A DNA stretch of 21,739 bases from Bacteroidales bacterium (lineage in GTDB: Bacteria; Bacteroidota; Bacteroidia; Bacteroidales; GCA-2748055). A model generated the notes under the pieces. That model was given only the letters and a program-made list of their open reading frames with translations, was not told the origin of the DNA and ran no database searches. Positions 6,701 to 14,700 of the stretch are shown piece after piece; the stretch's first letter is position 1; each line of letters begins with the position of its first letter. The DNA is taken from positions 1 to 21,739 of the forward strand of contig JAOZLK010000007.1 in NCBI GenBank assembly GCA_029934875.1. The letters are read 5' to 3'. The position numbers and the translations under genes were made by a program.

Positions 6701-9624
6701 CTCAGAACGAGGCCAATGTCGGCAATATCCACAGTGCTGTCGCCTATTTCGTATAAGAAGTTAATACCTTCAGGTGGCAACTCCTCACCATAAGCAATGT
6801 CCACATCCATGGGTGTGATCACCAGTGGCAGTTTTTCAATGCTAAGGTTGCCATTTACAAATTCAAGAATATACTTTTCGGAAATGGCATTATCAATTTC
6901 TGTCAGGGGATTCTCCATATCCAGTGCAGGGTTCACTGAAGGTACAATAATGTATGCTCCCGCATCTGATGTATCACTGGCCGGTACAGAATACTGAAGG
7001 CCCGACAAACGGTCCGCCTCTTCCTGCAATACATTGCCATTAAGCACTGCGTCATCAAGACCCAGCGTATCTCCCTCCGGGGTGATAACTTTAATGTCGG
7101 CCGAATATTCGGGCATTACCTCGCCATACTTTTTGGCAACATTTGTAGCGCTTATGATAATATTTTGCCTTACAGGATCAGATAAGTAGATTACTTCTGA
7201 AACTCCTCCATCCAGTTCACTGGGCGAAATGTCATTTGTTGAAGCCTGCCATTCAGGAAATCCGATAAAGCCAGGATGCTCAACTGTAATGGTGTTTTCA
7301 TCCTCAATTACAACACCTTCTTCCAGGGGCTCACCCCGGAACAAAATCTGGGTCGAATCGGTAAAGAAGTCTCCTGTAACCGTAAAAGAGAATGGTCTGA
7401 TGGTATCACCGGGAGTAGCACTTTCTGAAGAAAGAATGAGATTTTCTATGTAGGGGGCAGGATTCGCAAAGGTCATCAGGGCCTTATGGGCCTGGACAAA
7501 TCCGGCTCCTGAAACAAGGTCTTCACCAGGTTCGTCCATATCCAGGGCAGTACTTTTCATCAAGGAGCGAATATCTTCAGGATCAAGCGGATTATCAGGA
7601 TCATACTTAAGTTTCCCTTCGATAAGCAAGGCCGCCATGCCTGCAGCATGAGGTGATGCTGCCGAGGTTCCAAAGAAATTAGGGTACAAAGTATCAGGAT
7701 CTACTGTGCTCACCCAGTCACCGCTTCCTAAATCGATGGTTGTATTCACTCCGTTTGGGGCAGTAATATCGGGTTTGGCCCTGACAAGCCCATCAACCGG
7801 TGTGCCCCCCCTCGAAGAGAAGGACATGATTACGGGCATTTCATATTCACCCGGACTATAGATGGGGTTCTTATCATAACGAACAGCACCCACCGAGATG
7901 GCCTTTTCAGCATTGGGGTGACCCACAATTGTAGATTTTCCCTGGTCACCGTATTCGATCATTTGGAATTGTGCCCCCCCTCTGAACAGGATATATTTAA
8001 ATTTTACAGCCACATCCGGTCCTGCAGCCCTGGCAATTACCACATTGGCATACACGCTGTCTCCTGACACAGCAAAAGGAACCACCTCAATGGGGAAGCC
8101 CCCGATATTTTCCCGGTTGAAGCCCAGGAGGGAAAATCCCACATCGTCGGACAGAAACAGGTCAAGATCGGTCTGGGTCGTAGTCATATCAGGATCCGAA
8201 CCATCGTCCCACTGAAGAACAAGGGTATAGGAACCTTCGGCTAACAAAACTGACTGGAAAGCATCACCAAGACCATTAAAATCATGTACCTCACCTGTGA
8301 TGGACAAGGGAGCTGTAGTTCCAACAAAGTCTGCTGCATATGAATAATCTCCAAAGTTTCCGGCTGAGGAGAAAAAAGTAATCCCCTCGTTAACAACCGA
8401 ATCAATGGTTTTAGAGATGATCCCATCGCGGAAAAACGGTTCTGTAATGTAGGATATATCGTCGACAATTACATCGCACAGAGCATCGGAAAGCTCCCTG
8501 ATACCAAGTGCCATATCCTGCTCACCCAGGAAGCCGGTTCTGAATGCCAGTTCTGCCCCTGGAGCCACATCATGAATGATTTGCAACATGGCTCTCCCTT
8601 CATCAGACAGGGTGCCGGACGTGGGCACAATATCTTTAAGTACATCTACTTCCAGTGTATCGCCGTTGGGATTTCCAATACCGGGAAGATCACCATTTCC
8701 AACATCAATATGGGCTGTCATCTGCGTATTATAGCTATTGGACAGCACACCAATTTTTACTCCAGAGCCATCGATATCATATCCCAACCGGGCAAAGTCG
8801 GAGTGCATTGCAAAATCACCCTGGCTTTTAGTAAGCCCGGTGGCCGGAACGATGTAATTACCAACTCCGGGATACACAGGTCTTGCATAAAAAAGGGCAT
8901 CAAAACCATTCAGTTGGAGAAGGACAGCAATATCAATCGATCCGGTGGCCTGGTTCAATGAGGTGTTTTGAGTGAGTAAAACAAATCCCACTGCATCAAG
9001 GCTGGCCAACATGTCTCCATACTGACCACTGAAAGCAACTACCTCGATGAGAACTCTGTCGCCTTCCAGCTGAAAAATATCATCGGTAGCTCCTGCGAAT
9101 CCAGAAGGATCAGCACTATAGACATTGTACAGGGAAGTAAGTTCTGCCCCAATCTTAGAATTATTCAGTTTCCCTCCTTCTGGAGGAAGGTAACCCGGAA
9201 TGATATCCAGGCTCGCAGGTACATCCTGGCAGTGATTTGAATTAATATCGGCATCTACCACTTTAACCTGCCCACTCGGAAGGGTAACGATCCACTGCAC
9301 ACGGTCTTTTGCATCAAACTCCTGGCTAAAGGCCTTTTCCTTAACACCAGGTTCAAAGGTATAGAGACCATACTTTTTGGATTGTCCATGGTTATAAATA
9401 AGCACGCTGCCTGTTTCATCCACCACAACTGTTTTCTTGCCGGTATTCTGATATCCAAAATGGGCCTTAATTTTTCCATCACCGATATACTCGGTGCAGC
9501 TGACAACAATATTAATATTATCCTTTTTTGGTCCTTTCTGAGCAATCAGGCTCGTAGGTATCAGAAGTAAAAAGGTAATGGAAAAAATGGCAAGGAACTG
9601 TGATCTATTGGCAAGGTTTTTCAT
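3727..9624 (-). CDS. Giant T9SS-secreted subtilase-like protein with MBG/YDG modules and RGVAVVNG repeats
   Basis: ATG at 9624 is preferred to the in-frame TTG at 9639 because it gives a normal signal peptide (MKNLANRSQF..SLIAQ, 1-29); length 1965 residues. Modules: Cys-bracketed beta-domain 38-132 (C43, C132); linker; S8-like subtilase about 280-715 with GTSAASPHAAG (S654) and SSAGN (N423), interrupted by a PPC-like beta insert (about 440-560); IPT/TIG-like domain about 719-815; MBG about 817-931; a second MBG split into 932-992 and 1364-1433 by the RGVAVVNG array (993-1363); MBG 1434-1506; YDG 1507-1589 and 1590-1673; MBG 1674-1758; a second Cys-bracketed domain (C1773, C1865); and a C-terminal sorting domain from about 1888 (AYPNPVVDW, YDLAGK, MPSGQYLVRI). 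The tail predicts export by the type IX system and surface attachment or release. The canonical subtilisin Asp and His motifs are not seen, so protease activity is doubtful. An adhesin or surface scaffold role is inferred. Confidence 0.9.
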   Translation of the reverse strand: MKNLANRSQFLAIFSITFLLLIPTSLIAQKGPKKDNINIVVSCTEYIGDGKIKAHFGYQNTGKKTVVVDETGSVLIYNHGQSKKYGLYTFEPGVKEKAFSQEFDAKDRVQWIVTLPSGQVKVVDADINSNHCQDVPASLDIIPGYLPPEGGKLNNSKIGAELTSLYNVYSADPSGFAGATDDIFQLEGDRVLIEVVAFSGQYGDMLASLDAVGFVLLTQNTSLNQATGSIDIAVLLQLNGFDALFYARPVYPGVGNYIVPATGLTKSQGDFAMHSDFARLGYDIDGSGVKIGVLSNSYNTQMTAHIDVGNGDLPGIGNPNGDTLEVDVLKDIVPTSGTLSDEGRAMLQIIHDVAPGAELAFRTGFLGEQDMALGIRELSDALCDVIVDDISYITEPFFRDGIISKTIDSVVNEGITFFSSAGNFGDYSYAADFVGTTAPLSITGEVHDFNGLGDAFQSVLLAEGSYTLVLQWDDGSDPDMTTTQTDLDLFLSDDVGFSLLGFNRENIGGFPIEVVPFAVSGDSVYANVVIARAAGPDVAVKFKYILFRGGAQFQMIEYGDQGKSTIVGHPNAEKAISVGAVRYDKNPIYSPGEYEMPVIMSFSSRGGTPVDGLVRAKPDITAPNGVNTTIDLGSGDWVSTVDPDTLYPNFFGTSAASPHAAGMAALLIEGKLKYDPDNPLDPEDIRSLMKSTALDMDEPGEDLVSGAGFVQAHKALMTFANPAPYIENLILSSESATPGDTIRPFSFTVTGDFFTDSTQILFRGEPLEEGVVIEDENTITVEHPGFIGFPEWQASTNDISPSELDGGVSEVIYLSDPVRQNIIISATNVAKKYGEVMPEYSADIKVITPEGDTLGLDDAVLNGNVLQEEADRLSGLQYSVPASDTSDAGAYIIVPSVNPALDMENPLTEIDNAISEKYILEFVNGNLSIEKLPLVITPMDVDIAYGEELPPEGINFLYEIGDSTVDIADIGLVLSDVEYEHTSALSNKISLIRGVAVVNGIPLIRGVAVVNGVRLIRGVAVVNGVEVKVEVEGSDTTVYVAGEPLANGARLMRGIAVVNGLPFVNMTQIVRGIAVVNGDQVTFDDGYMTELNGVALVNKVRATSGVAMVNGAGFSRGVALVNGHEVVIENGITTIDGASVPATGIAELNGIPVIRGVAIVNSSFISRGVAVVNGVDVAIENGLPSVRGIAVVNGIPMIRGIAVVNNLEIEVLEGEVSQVKEDGVIINALIRRGVAMVNGVAMVNGTQLTRGLAVVNGIALVNEAGTGDEVVNLENMNFLASGIAIANGGVPNLRGIAVVNELDGIDANALKIAAGTIQPDSSLIYEEVSIANGIAVVNGLAYVRGIAVVNEAPLSNEGAIVNGSSVNSSSNQGTIMVFDATDVGAPAEDVSFTPMSFITGTTAGKHWIVPGTYISNNYEISYGLGTLTIDPAVLNITADDKAKTYGEEDPELTYRQTGLFSGDTLTGALIRDEGEDAGEYAIRQGSLSAGDNYAVQYDSAVLTIAQVQLLIEVSAWDKVYDGTRIANVELTDNSLPEDTLSLSYTSALFADKQVGEGKKVSVLGLFVGGSKSGNYSANVSATDTASITQRDLVVGISAADKTYDGNTEAITSAFVAGGLVEGDIVTVSSSGGLFASSDVDTEIEVSAEVSSSGPDAGNYMTNSSARDLADITPREVSVSPLDPFLYIKEGDALPVFAFNYLGWIPGDSGNDGYTVLRNTDNVPYDLTSSESAGSYTVTPMPSNSNYIFTSETGTLHVNPYGPGTRAVKPVLNCIMEMDTDYYVANFEYKNENDVAVYVPLGDDNLLLGSGIDWAASDAIPSMFAPGGGSFVVFFDGSELSWIVDSRDGDQKVRNAANANSRSTKCKGNHKAAQVETDIEEEEVPDQDQVVAYPNPVVDWVSIRMQGIEEYKMISIYDLAGKSYPLTSIQKRADHLEIDMTHMPSGQYLVRIVMEDTARVVRLIKD
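5536..6648 (-). repeat. Coding tandem repeat: about 22 copies of a 12-residue RGVAVVNG unit
   Basis: Residues 993-1363 of the giant protein. The core is xG[VIL]A[VIM]VNG; 14 copies start with RG, the others with NG, SG or TG. The tightest stretch is three consecutive 12-residue units (for example IPLIRGVAVVNG then VRLIRGVAVVNG). Elsewhere units are separated by longer beta-like inserts such as VDVAIENGLPSV and HEVVIENGITTIDGAS. At DNA level some copies share long identical runs (the GTGGCCGTGGTAAATGG core in the first and third), while others differ at many third positions. The array is therefore partly homogenised and partly old. Strand-turn periodicity suggests a beta-solenoid or stacked hairpins; this is inference. 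Confidence 0.9.
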
Positions 9625-9754
9625 GGCGCTAAGGGTCAAATAAAAATTATCGTAAAGGGTTCTAAATGACGGGGTTAAAATTTGATTTAAGTAACTAGGC
9701 TAACACTACATTTATATTTATGTTCCTCCAAAAACATGGGTTTAACAACTTTTT

Positions 9755-9794
9755 AACATGGACCATGTTGGGCCTATATCTCCACGTGGACCAT
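9755..9794. promoter_or_regulatory. Palindrome AACATGGACCATGTT plus second TGGACCAT site upstream of the giant gene
   Basis: A perfect 7-bp inverted repeat around one base lies at 9755-9769, and its core TGGACCAT recurs at 9787-9794, 28 bp downstream. Both lie in the 274-bp space between the radical-SAM gene stop and the giant gene start. This fits a two-site operator for an unknown dimeric regulator. I found no convincing -33/-7 promoter nearby, so the role is a guess. Confidence 0.3.
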
Positions 9795-9898
9795 TTCATT
9801 TTCATAAAATTAAGCCCATTACACCCTATGTTGTTGTTAATGATATGCTAAAAAAGGCGGGAATGCACCTGAATTTGATGGGTGCTGCAAAATCGGAG

Positions 9899-10843
9899 TT
9901 AAATGCCTGTCTTCCTGAGCTGGTAGAATAGGCCGCGCTCCTGGTGGCTGGTTTCAATCTGCCCGGACTCTTCAAGAGTCCCCAGGTATTTATTGATTTC
10001 GTTGATGTGAATTCCCAGGATTTGCTGGATATCTTCCAGGGTGCAGGGTCTTCGGGATATGGTTTCAAGAATGGCAGCCTCCACATCGGTGCGAAAGGCA
10101 ACAGACTCCTCCCGTTGCTTTACCGGCACAACGATCTCAACATCCTTTACATCCCACTGTCCTGCAATGGCTTCCAGTTCTTGCCGGGAGGCAGGTCGCA
10201 AATCCTTTATTACCCCGGGCCGGTCAAGTGTATTCAATTGTATACGGTCGGGACCGATGGCGTGAATGGCCTTTTTCAGGGCCAGGATGTTATCTGGATC
10301 ATCATTGTACCCCGGTAAAATCAGGACCTCCAGCCAGAACTCTCCCCGACTCTCCTTCTTAAAATCAATCAGGCCCTGTACATATTGCTCTACTGTAAAT
10401 TCCTTTCGAGGCCTGTTAATCTTTCTGAACGCTGCATCTGTGGCCGCATCCAATGAAGGAAGGACCACATCCACATCCAGCATCTCTTTCCTGACTACAG
10501 AATCGGAAAAAAGGGTTCCATTGGTGATCAGAGCCACCCTGACTTTCGGTTTCAGCGCCTTGATCAGCCTTAAAATCCGACCTATTCCAGAATGCAGGGT
10601 GGGTTCACCAGCACCGGAAAAGGTGATAAAATCGGGATCCGGATTGTTTTCAAAGTAATTTTTTAGCTCATCCATCACCTCTTCCTCTGGCACATACTCA
10701 TCCCGCTCAAGCGTAAGCCGGGTGGTAGCTCCGCATTCGCAGTAGATGCAATTTAGCGAGCATACCTTATGAGGTACCAGGTCAACTCCCAGGGAGATGC
10801 CCAGTCTGCGAGAAGGTACCGGTCCGAAAAGGTGTTTATACAT
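9899..10843 (-). CDS. Radical SAM protein with C-terminal winged helix (COG0731-like)
   Basis: 314 residues from ATG 10843. The radical-SAM [4Fe-4S] motif CSLNCIYC gives C28, C32 and C35, in a CxxxCxxC context typical of the family that begins FGPVPSRRLGISLGVDLVP. SGAGEPTLH (76-84) is the SAM-binding 'GGE'-type motif, and ITNGT (106-110) the next core strand. C37 of CECG lies two residues after the cluster motif. From about 253 to 314 a winged-helix-like tail follows (EAAILETISRRPCTLEDIQQILGI...). The nearest recognisable group is the uncharacterised Fe-S oxidoreductases related to the wybutosine-type TYW1 core; the substrate is unknown. It stands alone, diverging from the peroxiredoxin gene across 113 bp with no clear promoter for either. 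Confidence 0.82.
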   Translation of the reverse strand: MYKHLFGPVPSRRLGISLGVDLVPHKVCSLNCIYCECGATTRLTLERDEYVPEEEVMDELKNYFENNPDPDFITFSGAGEPTLHSGIGRILRLIKALKPKVRVALITNGTLFSDSVVRKEMLDVDVVLPSLDAATDAAFRKINRPRKEFTVEQYVQGLIDFKKESRGEFWLEVLILPGYNDDPDNILALKKAIHAIGPDRIQLNTLDRPGVIKDLRPASRQELEAIAGQWDVKDVEIVVPVKQREESVAFRTDVEAAILETISRRPCTLEDIQQILGIHINEINKYLGTLEESGQIETSHQERGLFYQLRKTGI

Positions 10844-10956
10844 ATCCTAAAAAATCAATGCAAGGTAGTGCACTTGATCAATTCTTCAAAAATCCTGTGA
10901 TAAAATGTGTAACTTTTACCTCCAATAAACGTGCTCTAATTTATAAATTATCGACC

Positions 10957-11517
10957 ATGCAAAAGGCAATTGTTTTTACTCTCCTGATTTTCAGCCTAAC
11001 TCTCACCACACAGGCACAGGTAAGCCTGGGAGAGAAAGTTGACAATTTCACTGCCATCGACCAGGATGGATCCAAATGGGTCCTGAAAAAGGAAATGAGG
11101 TCGGCTGAATACATGGTGATATATTTTTACCCTGCCGCCTTTACAGGAGGATGCACCAAGCAGGCCTGTTCCTATCGCGATCAAAAAGCAGAACTTGCCG
11201 GTGTGGATGCACAGGTGGTGGGAGTCTCGGGAGACGAGCTTGCAACCCTTGGTCTTTTCGCCCTGGAGCACCAGTTAAATTTTACACTGCTTTCAGATGA
11301 ATCCGGTGAGATTGCGAACCTTTTTGGCGTTACACAAAAAGAGGGAGGCACCATACAGCGTGAAATAAAGGGGGAAACCCTTGATCTAAGCCGTGGTACC
11401 ACCATTCAACGTTGGACCTTCATCCTCGACCATAAGGGGATGCTGATTTACAAAGATGCAGAGGTCAATGCAGCAGAGGACAGCGGCAAAGTCATCGAGT
11501 TCCTCTCTTCACTTTAA
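10957..11517 (+). CDS. Exported BCP/AhpC-type peroxiredoxin
   Basis: An upstream in-frame ATG at 10858 would add 33 unrelated residues. ATG 10957 gives 186 residues beginning with a clean signal peptide (MQKAIVFTLLIFSLTLTTQAQ), so it is preferred. The peroxidatic site is YPAAFTGGCTKQAC, with the peroxidatic C66 in the F-T-x-x-C motif and C71 five residues on, as in bacterioferritin-comigratory-type peroxiredoxins where the pair forms an intramolecular disulfide. Downstream VVGVSGDE and FTLLSDESGEIANLFGV match the conserved Prx fold. It should reduce peroxides in the periplasm using a thioredoxin-like donor that is not encoded here. Most BCP proteins are cytoplasmic, so the signal peptide is noteworthy. 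The gene is monocistronic and is followed by a 226-bp gap before the activase. Confidence 0.9.
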   Translation: MQKAIVFTLLIFSLTLTTQAQVSLGEKVDNFTAIDQDGSKWVLKKEMRSAEYMVIYFYPAAFTGGCTKQACSYRDQKAELAGVDAQVVGVSGDELATLGLFALEHQLNFTLLSDESGEIANLFGVTQKEGGTIQREIKGETLDLSRGTTIQRWTFILDHKGMLIYKDAEVNAAEDSGKVIEFLSSL

Positions 11518-11670
11518 GGGAATTTCTTCCTTCCTGGAAACCAATCTTTTAACCCGAAATTACCGGAGAATTCATTCTTTAGATTGATTCTATATAATCT
11601 CCTTGCAGCATCATATCTTCCTTTTTAAGTCCGATTTTTTCTATTTTTCCATTACCCGACAGTTTTGTAA

Positions 11671-11707
11671 ATCCGGATTTTGAAAAGTTCAGCTTCATTA
11701 TCCGGAT
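11671..11707. promoter_or_regulatory. Two ATCCGGAT palindromes upstream of the activase
   Basis: The perfect 8-bp palindrome ATCCGGAT occurs at 11671-11678 and again at 11700-11707, 29 bp apart start to start (nearly three helical turns) and 37 bp before the chosen ATG. This may be a paired regulator site. The rest of 11518-11743 shows no convincing promoter, terminator or small gene. Confidence 0.25.
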
Positions 11708-11743
11708 ACTTAACAGAATTAAACTGATGTGAAAGAAAAGGAT

Positions 11744-14700
11744 ATGATGGAGAAATTTCAGTTCGGATTTGATATTGGTAGTATTTCGATCAATTCGGTA
11801 ATTATGGATTCCGGTGGCAAGATCATTGCCGATCGCTACGATTACAACCATGGGAAGCCCTTCGATAAACTAAAGGAGATACTTGAGGAGCTGGAAAAAG
11901 AGTATTCAAAAGATCAATTTGCTCACCTCAGTTTTACCGGAACAGGCGGTAAACTGGCCGCCAAGTTGTTAAACGGCTCCTTTGTGAACGAAATTGTGGC
12001 CCAGTCCACATCGGTTTCCAGACTTTATCCCCAGGTAAGAACTGTCATTGAAATGGGTGGTGAAGATTCCAAATTGATCTTCATGGATAAGCTGAGTGAA
12101 AATTCTTCCCGGCTTTCGGATTTCGAACTGAATACCCTGTGTGCCGCCGGAACCGGATCCTTCCTTGACCAACAGGCTAACCGCATTGGCGTCTCCATTG
12201 AAAATGAGTTTGGTGAGCTTTCTCTTATGTCGAAAGACCCACCGCGAATTGCAGGCCGATGCAGTGTTTTCGCTAAAAGTGATATGATTCACCTGCAGCA
12301 AATTGCCACACCCGTTCATGATATTGTGGCCGGATTATGTTTTGCCGTGGCGCGCAATTTCATTTCTTCATTAGGCAGGGGCAAAACCATTGCCTTTCCA
12401 GTGATCTTCCAGGGAGGGGTCTCATCCAATATTGGAATGGTCAGGGCTTTCAAAGAGTTGCTTAAGGCTAAGGATGGCGACCTGGTGATTCCCGATCACA
12501 ACACGTCCATGGGCGCCATGGGTGCCGTACTCAATAGTCTCGCAGAAGGGGAAAGGGAAGAAATTGAATACCAGGGAACTGGCGAGCTTGAAAAATACAT
12601 CCATGGTGAGAAATCCAGGGGAAAATCATTCGCACCCCTCTCGCCGCCCAAATCGGAAATTAAAAAAGAGGTTTTTCCATTACCCGAATCAGATGAACCC
12701 TATGAGGTCTACCTGGGACTCGACATTGGCTCCCTGAGCACAAATGTGGTTTTAATCGATGACCAGAATCGTGTGGTGGCCCGCCGTTATTTGCCCACTG
12801 CAAGCAAGCCCCTGGAGGCCATTCGCCGGGGCATGTCCGAGATCCAAGAGGAGATGGGAGACCGGGTTGTGGTTAAAGGCGCCGGTACCACTGGATCGGG
12901 CCGCTACCTGACCGGAGATTTCATCGGGGCAGATTTGATCCGTAACGAAATTACTGCCCAGGCCACAGCCGCCATCGCTTTTGATCCCAAGGTGGATACC
13001 ATTTTTGAGATTGGTGGACAGGATTCCAAGTACATTAGCATTGATAATGGCGTGGTCGTCGATTTTGAGATGAACAAAGTATGTGCTGCCGGAACAGGTT
13101 CTTTCCTGGAGGAGCAGGCAGAGAAACTGAACATCAATATCATTGAGGAATTTGGTGAAATGGCCCTTGGTGCCTGTCAGCCGGCCGGACTGGGAGACCG
13201 TTGTACCGTGTTTATGGAGTCGGACCTGAATGCCTTTCAGCAAAAAGGAGTTGAAAAAGATAACCTGGTGGGGGGACTTGCCTACTCCATCGTACATAAC
13301 TACATCCAGAAGGTAGTAAGGAAAAAACGAGTGGGTGAACACATCCTCTTTCAGGGTGGAGTAACCAACAACAAGGCCGTAGTAGCAGCCTTCGAAAAAG
13401 TTACTGGTAAAAAAATTCATATTCCGCCCCATTTTGATGTGACGGGAGCCATCGGGGCAGCCATGCTGGCACGGGACCACATTAAAAAGGAAAAACTGCA
13501 AACAAGGTTCAAGGGCTTTGATATCAGCAAAATTCCTTACACGGTGGACAAGTTCACCTGCAAGGCTTGCTCTAACCAGTGCGAAATCAGGCGAATCAAA
13601 ATTGAAGGCGAGAAAAAACCTCTCTACTTCGGGGGCAGGTGCGAGAAGTGGGAAATGGATGAACGTAAGGGCAAGGGCAAGGGAATCCCAAACTACTTTG
13701 AGGAGCGTCTCGGGATGCTGACCGATGGTTTCGAACCGGGTAAGGAAGAGGGGAAACAAACCATCGGAATCCCCCGCGGATTGATGGTCTTCTACCAGCA
13801 GTTCCCTTACTGGAGTACTTTCTTTAAAGAGCTTGGATTCAATGTGGTGGTTTCGGACGAGACCGACAATCAAACTGTAAAGAAGGCCCTAAACATGATT
13901 GTGGCCGAAACCTGTTTCCCTGTGGAGGTCATGCATGGACATATCTACGAGATGCTGGAGGACAAGGTGGATTATATCTTTACTCCCTTTATCATCAATT
14001 CCAAAGCCAGCAAGGACAATCCCACCTCCAATACAAACTGTCCCTGGGTACAGACCGTTCCCTTTATGGTCAAAGCCTCCATAAAAGAAGAGCAGCGGGA
14101 GAAGTTGCTGAGTCCCGCTCTCAATTTCCGCTACTACGGGAAGGTGGTGGAAAAAGAACTCTATGACTATTTTGGCCAAAGGTTCAAGCTAAGCAAAAAA
14201 CAGATCGTTGCAGCCATGCAAAAGGCTGATGCCAAGCAGGATGTGTTCGAAGAGCGTGTGAAAGCCAGGGGCCGCGAGGTCATGGCAGGTCTGCCCGAAG
14301 ACCAAGAGGTCCTGGCCATAATAGGACGTCCCTACAACACAGGAGACCCAGCACTCAATCTGAGCATGGTTGATAAACTGATCAATCTGGATGTGCTCCC
14401 CATCCCCATGGACTACCTGCCCCTGGAAGAGGAGCATATCACCGACGATTATAACAAGATGTACTGGCCCAACGGTCAGCGCATCCTGGCAGCTGCCAGG
14501 ATCATTGCCCGTGACGACCGCCTGCATGGCATCTACATGGGTAACTTCCGCTGCGGTCCCGACTCCTTCCTGGCCCACTTTGTCCACGAAGAGATGGCAG
14601 GGAAGCCCTATATGGAAATTGAGATCGATGAGCACGGCGCCGATGCAGGAATGATCACCCGTTATGAGGCCTTTCTTGATAGCCTGAGGGGCTCCAGAAT

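Noticed and set aside
5675..6793. Plus-strand open frames rich in TTATP/PFTTATP repeats
   Set aside because: They are the antisense of the RGVAVVNG repeat, which is in frame with the signal peptide, MBG domains and T9SS tail on the minus strand.
9625..9639. Upstream TTG start for the giant gene
   Set aside because: It would put five extra residues before an otherwise ideal signal peptide starting at ATG 9624.
10858..10956. N-terminal 33-residue extension of the peroxiredoxin
   Set aside because: It has no family similarity and would bury the signal peptide; ATG 10957 is far more likely.
12752..13873. A 373-codon minus-strand open frame inside the activase gene
   Set aside because: It shows no recognisable motif, and the plus strand encodes well-conserved ASKHA motifs throughout the same bases.
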